Positions 61,835 to 64,000 of a stretch of 64,000 bases of DNA are shown here, in pieces. The position numbers and the translations under genes are program-made. Origin of the DNA: an uncultured Bacteroidota bacterium (GTDB taxonomy: Bacteria; Bacteroidota; Bacteroidia; Flavobacteriales; Flavobacteriaceae); assembly GCA_903902795.1 (NCBI GenBank), contig CAIUWH010000071.1:1-64000 (forward strand), in the 5' to 3' direction. Each line of letters opens with the position of its first letter. Position 1 is the first letter of the stretch. A model generated the notes under the pieces. The model did not search any database, had not been told where the DNA came from, and saw nothing but the letters and a program-made list of their open reading frames with translations.

Positions 61835-62578
61835 ATGAACCTAAAAAGCTATCTCGATTCGACCTATTTAAAAACAGCTGAACAAGCCGGACTTACTGAA
61901 GAAGCAAACGGTAAAGTTGTTGAAGGGTTTGTTAAAGAAGCAATTGAGGAAGGATTCAAGTTAATCATGATTCGACCCAATATGGTTTCATTAGCCAAAA
62001 AAATGATAACAGAAGCCCATTCTACTGTTGATATCGGTACCGTAATTGGTTTTCATGAAGGCAGTAGTTCTACAGCACAAAAGCTAGCCGAAGCAACTCA
62101 AGCCATTGAGGATGGAGCCGACGATTTAGATTTTGTTTGCAATTACGAAGCTTTTAAGCGAGGTGAAATAGATTATGTACGAAACGAAATTATTCAAGGA
62201 ACACAACTCGGATTGGCCCATCATAAAGTAGTCAAATGGATTATTGAAGTGGCGGCACTAAACGAAACTCAAATCATTCAGTTTTCGGCATTGATTAAAA
62301 ATACCATTATTTCTCATTTTAAAGAAGAATGCTTCCATAACGTTTTTGTAAAATCATCTACCGGATTTTATCCAACTAAAAACGGATTACCCAACGGCGC
62401 TACCCATTCATCCATCGTATTAATGTTAGAGAATGCATCACCACTACCCGTAAAAGCTGCGGGCGGAGTGCGAACCTATAATGAAGCAATCGAGATGATT
62501 CAATTGGGCGTCAAACGCATTGGAACATCCTCAGCCAAAGCAATTGTAAGCGGAGCAGTTTCTAAAAGTGATTACTAA
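61835..62578 (+). CDS. deoC: Deoxyribose-phosphate aldolase
   Basis: A 247-residue protein with the class I aldolase motifs DGADDLDFVCNYEAFKRGE (proton-relay Asp), NVFVKSSTGFYPTKNGLPNGAT (Schiff-base Lys) and VKAAGGVRTYNEAIEMIQLG. It splits deoxyribose-5-phosphate into glyceraldehyde-3-phosphate and acetaldehyde in nucleoside salvage. It is followed after 15 bases by remB. Confidence 0.96.
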   Translation: MNLKSYLDSTYLKTAEQAGLTEEANGKVVEGFVKEAIEEGFKLIMIRPNMVSLAKKMITEAHSTVDIGTVIGFHEGSSSTAQKLAEATQAIEDGADDLDFVCNYEAFKRGEIDYVRNEIIQGTQLGLAHHKVVKWIIEVAALNETQIIQFSALIKNTIISHFKEECFHNVFVKSSTGFYPTKNGLPNGATHSSIVLMLENASPLPVKAAGGVRTYNEAIEMIQLGVKRIGTSSAKAIVSGAVSKSDY

Positions 62579-62593
62579 AAACATCAAAACACT

Positions 62594-64000
62594 ATGTTAT
62601 CTAAAGTCTTTATATTCTTTTTCTTGTTTTCTTTTTCACTCAGTTTTGCTCAAGTTAATAGCGAAAAATTTCCCACATTTCCCAAGTGTGAAGGAAAAGA
62701 TGCGGCCGAACTCGAAACCTGTTTTTATAATGAAGTGCAAACCTTTGTGTATTCTAATTTCAGAATTCCAGCCAACTCGCAAGACTTGAAAACAGCGGTT
62801 AACATTCTTTTTGAAGTCGATAAAGATGGAAATTTTAAAGTTCAATATGTAGATGCCGTAAACGAAGAACTTATCTCAGAAGGGAAACGTGTTTTTGCTT
62901 TGCTTCCCAAAGTGAAACCGCCAACTTATAATGGCGCTCCAAGTTATTCCAAATACGCAATTCGCGTGGCCATACCCTTGCAAAACCCGGCTGAAGTACC
63001 AGTTGTTGTAGTCGAGAATTCTGATTCTAATTCATCCAAAAACAAAAACGCTGCTGGTCCATCAAATTCTACTATTGTACAAACAGTAAACCCAGAGTTC
63101 GGTCAAATCAAGTATTCGAAATTCAATAATCCACAGTTTCAAAGCAACTTAAATATTCCGTTGTCGCACAGTTATTATTCGCAATTTGATGACGAAATGA
63201 ACCAAGTCGGAACCAACAATCATACGGCTTCCAAACCGTATACGTATGCCGAAGTTTCAAAGTATTCGGATTTATCAGCCATCAATATGAGCTTGCAAAA
63301 AAACAAATCGTCGTGGTTGGGTAAAAAGATTTGGAACGAAAATATGGTAGCGATACAAGGTGAAAATTATTGGTTTACTATGAATCCGATTTTCGATTTG
63401 CAAGCAGGAAAAAGTGATCCGAGCGCTGCCGATTATACGTATGTCAATACACGTGGAATCAACATTCGTGGTGCCGTGGGAAAGCAAATCAGTTTTACCA
63501 CAACCATTTTTGAAAGTCAAGGTCGATTTGCAGATTACTTCAATAGATATGCGGTTTCTATTCGTCCTTCTGGAGGAAATCCAGCCATTATTCCTGGAAT
63601 CGGAATTGCAAAAGACTTCAAAACCGACTCCTTTGATTTTCCCCTAGCGGAAGCCAATTTGACCTATACTCCAAGTCAGTTTTTTAACTTACAATTGGGT
63701 CATGGAAGAAACTTTCTAGGCGATGGATACCGCTCGCTGCTGTTGAGCGATGGTGCGAGTCCGTATCCATTCTTTAAAATCAACACCCAATTTTGGAAAA
63801 TTAAATACACCAACATCTATTCGTGGATGAAGGACGTGCGTGATGACGTAACCGTAGACCGAACCTACGCAACCAAATTCACAGCTGCGCATTATCTGAG
63901 TTGGAATGTGAGCAAACGATTGAACATTGGATTTTTTGAATCGGTGGTTTGGTCCAATCAAAACGAAAGAGGTTTTGATGCTAATTTTATTAATCCGATT
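62594..64000 (+). CDS. remB: Gliding motility protein RemB (5' part, runs off the window)
   Basis: 469 codons are visible and open at the right edge; the ORF track omits it. It has a signal peptide (MLSKVFIFFFLFSFSLSFAQ); an N-terminal domain (about 25-130) resembling TonB C-terminal domains (FPKCEGKDAAELETCFYNEVQTFVYSNFRIP ... VNILFEVDKDGNFKV); a polar linker; then a Wzi-like barrel segment with LQLGHGRNFLGDGYRSLLLSDGASPYPFFKINTQFWKIKYTN. I recall that sprA to remB in F. johnsoniae has the same gene order (sprA, gcvH, vanZ, deoC, remB), which supports the name. Confidence 0.8.
   Translation, partial: MLSKVFIFFFLFSFSLSFAQVNSEKFPTFPKCEGKDAAELETCFYNEVQTFVYSNFRIPANSQDLKTAVNILFEVDKDGNFKVQYVDAVNEELISEGKRVFALLPKVKPPTYNGAPSYSKYAIRVAIPLQNPAEVPVVVVENSDSNSSKNKNAAGPSNSTIVQTVNPEFGQIKYSKFNNPQFQSNLNIPLSHSYYSQFDDEMNQVGTNNHTASKPYTYAEVSKYSDLSAINMSLQKNKSSWLGKKIWNENMVAIQGENYWFTMNPIFDLQAGKSDPSAADYTYVNTRGINIRGAVGKQISFTTTIFESQGRFADYFNRYAVSIRPSGGNPAIIPGIGIAKDFKTDSFDFPLAEANLTYTPSQFFNLQLGHGRNFLGDGYRSLLLSDGASPYPFFKINTQFWKIKYTNIYSWMKDVRDDVTVDRTYATKFTAAHYLSWNVSKRLNIGFFESVVWSNQNERGFDANFINPI

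Overview
The window looks like chromosomal DNA from a Flavobacterium or close Flavobacteriaceae relative. The evidence is AT-rich DNA, promoters of the Bacteroidetes TTTG-N17-20-TAnnTTTG type, few Shine-Dalgarno sites, type IX secretion (T9SS) proteins including the giant SprA, C-terminal sorting domains, alternative complex III, and a gene order (sprA, gcvH, vanZ-like, deoC, remB) that I recall from F. johnsoniae. No prophage, transposase, integrase or CRISPR array is visible, so most of the window is core genome with small accessory patches.

Layout. 0-6 kb: an outer-membrane protein tail, a SnoaL-like protein, an RluB-type pseudouridine synthase, a flavin-reductase-like protein, a DUF3127 protein, aat, a DUF1275 membrane protein, tag and a queuosine-precursor transporter. 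6-8 kb: an accessory cysteine-rich lipoprotein with a 58-residue single-helix membrane protein that the ORF track misses. 8-11 kb: the ribosomal cluster rplM-rpsI-rpsB-tsf, with a structured leader before rpsB. 11-15.5 kb: a LacI-type regulator, a secreted ankyrin/DOMON-like pair, a PnuC-like transporter and a second T9SS cargo protein. 15.7-18.8 kb: a 7TM-AraC regulator and a tail-fiber/S74 surface protein lie between two direct copies of the polA 3' end, which looks like an insertion scar. 18.8-30 kb: polA, a metallophosphoesterase, a cysteine-less thioredoxin, a polysaccharide deacetylase carrying a heptanucleotide array, a DUF2723 membrane protein and a two-component system.

30-36 kb: tRNA-Gln followed by 97-bp tandem repeats of its own 3' end plus terminator, a UspA protein, and rimP-nusA-infB with a terminator-like hairpin in the leader. 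36.5-48.4 kb: actABCDEF (alternative complex III) followed directly by coxB and coxA, a complete quinol-to-oxygen chain in which menaquinol electrons pass through the Act hemes to the cytochrome oxidase. 48.4-64 kb: ruvB, queG, maeB, ruvA, sprA, gcvH, a VanZ-like gene, deoC and the 5' part of remB. Gliding motility and T9SS are represented by sprA, remB and two cargo proteins with sorting domains.

The most interesting non-coding signal is a dispersed structured element in four copies (about 1.52, 6.0, 11.2 and 50.6 kb). All four point toward the start of the next gene. They share a TAGCCC(T/C)GAT ... GAGAGCAGGA frame, compensatory changes in the stems, and a probable tandem G-A motif in three of four copies. 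It resembles, from memory, the Flavo-1 RNA motif. Other notable signals are the tRNA-Gln 3'-end repeats, the polA-end duplication, the rimP-nusA-infB leader hairpin and the heptanucleotide repeats.
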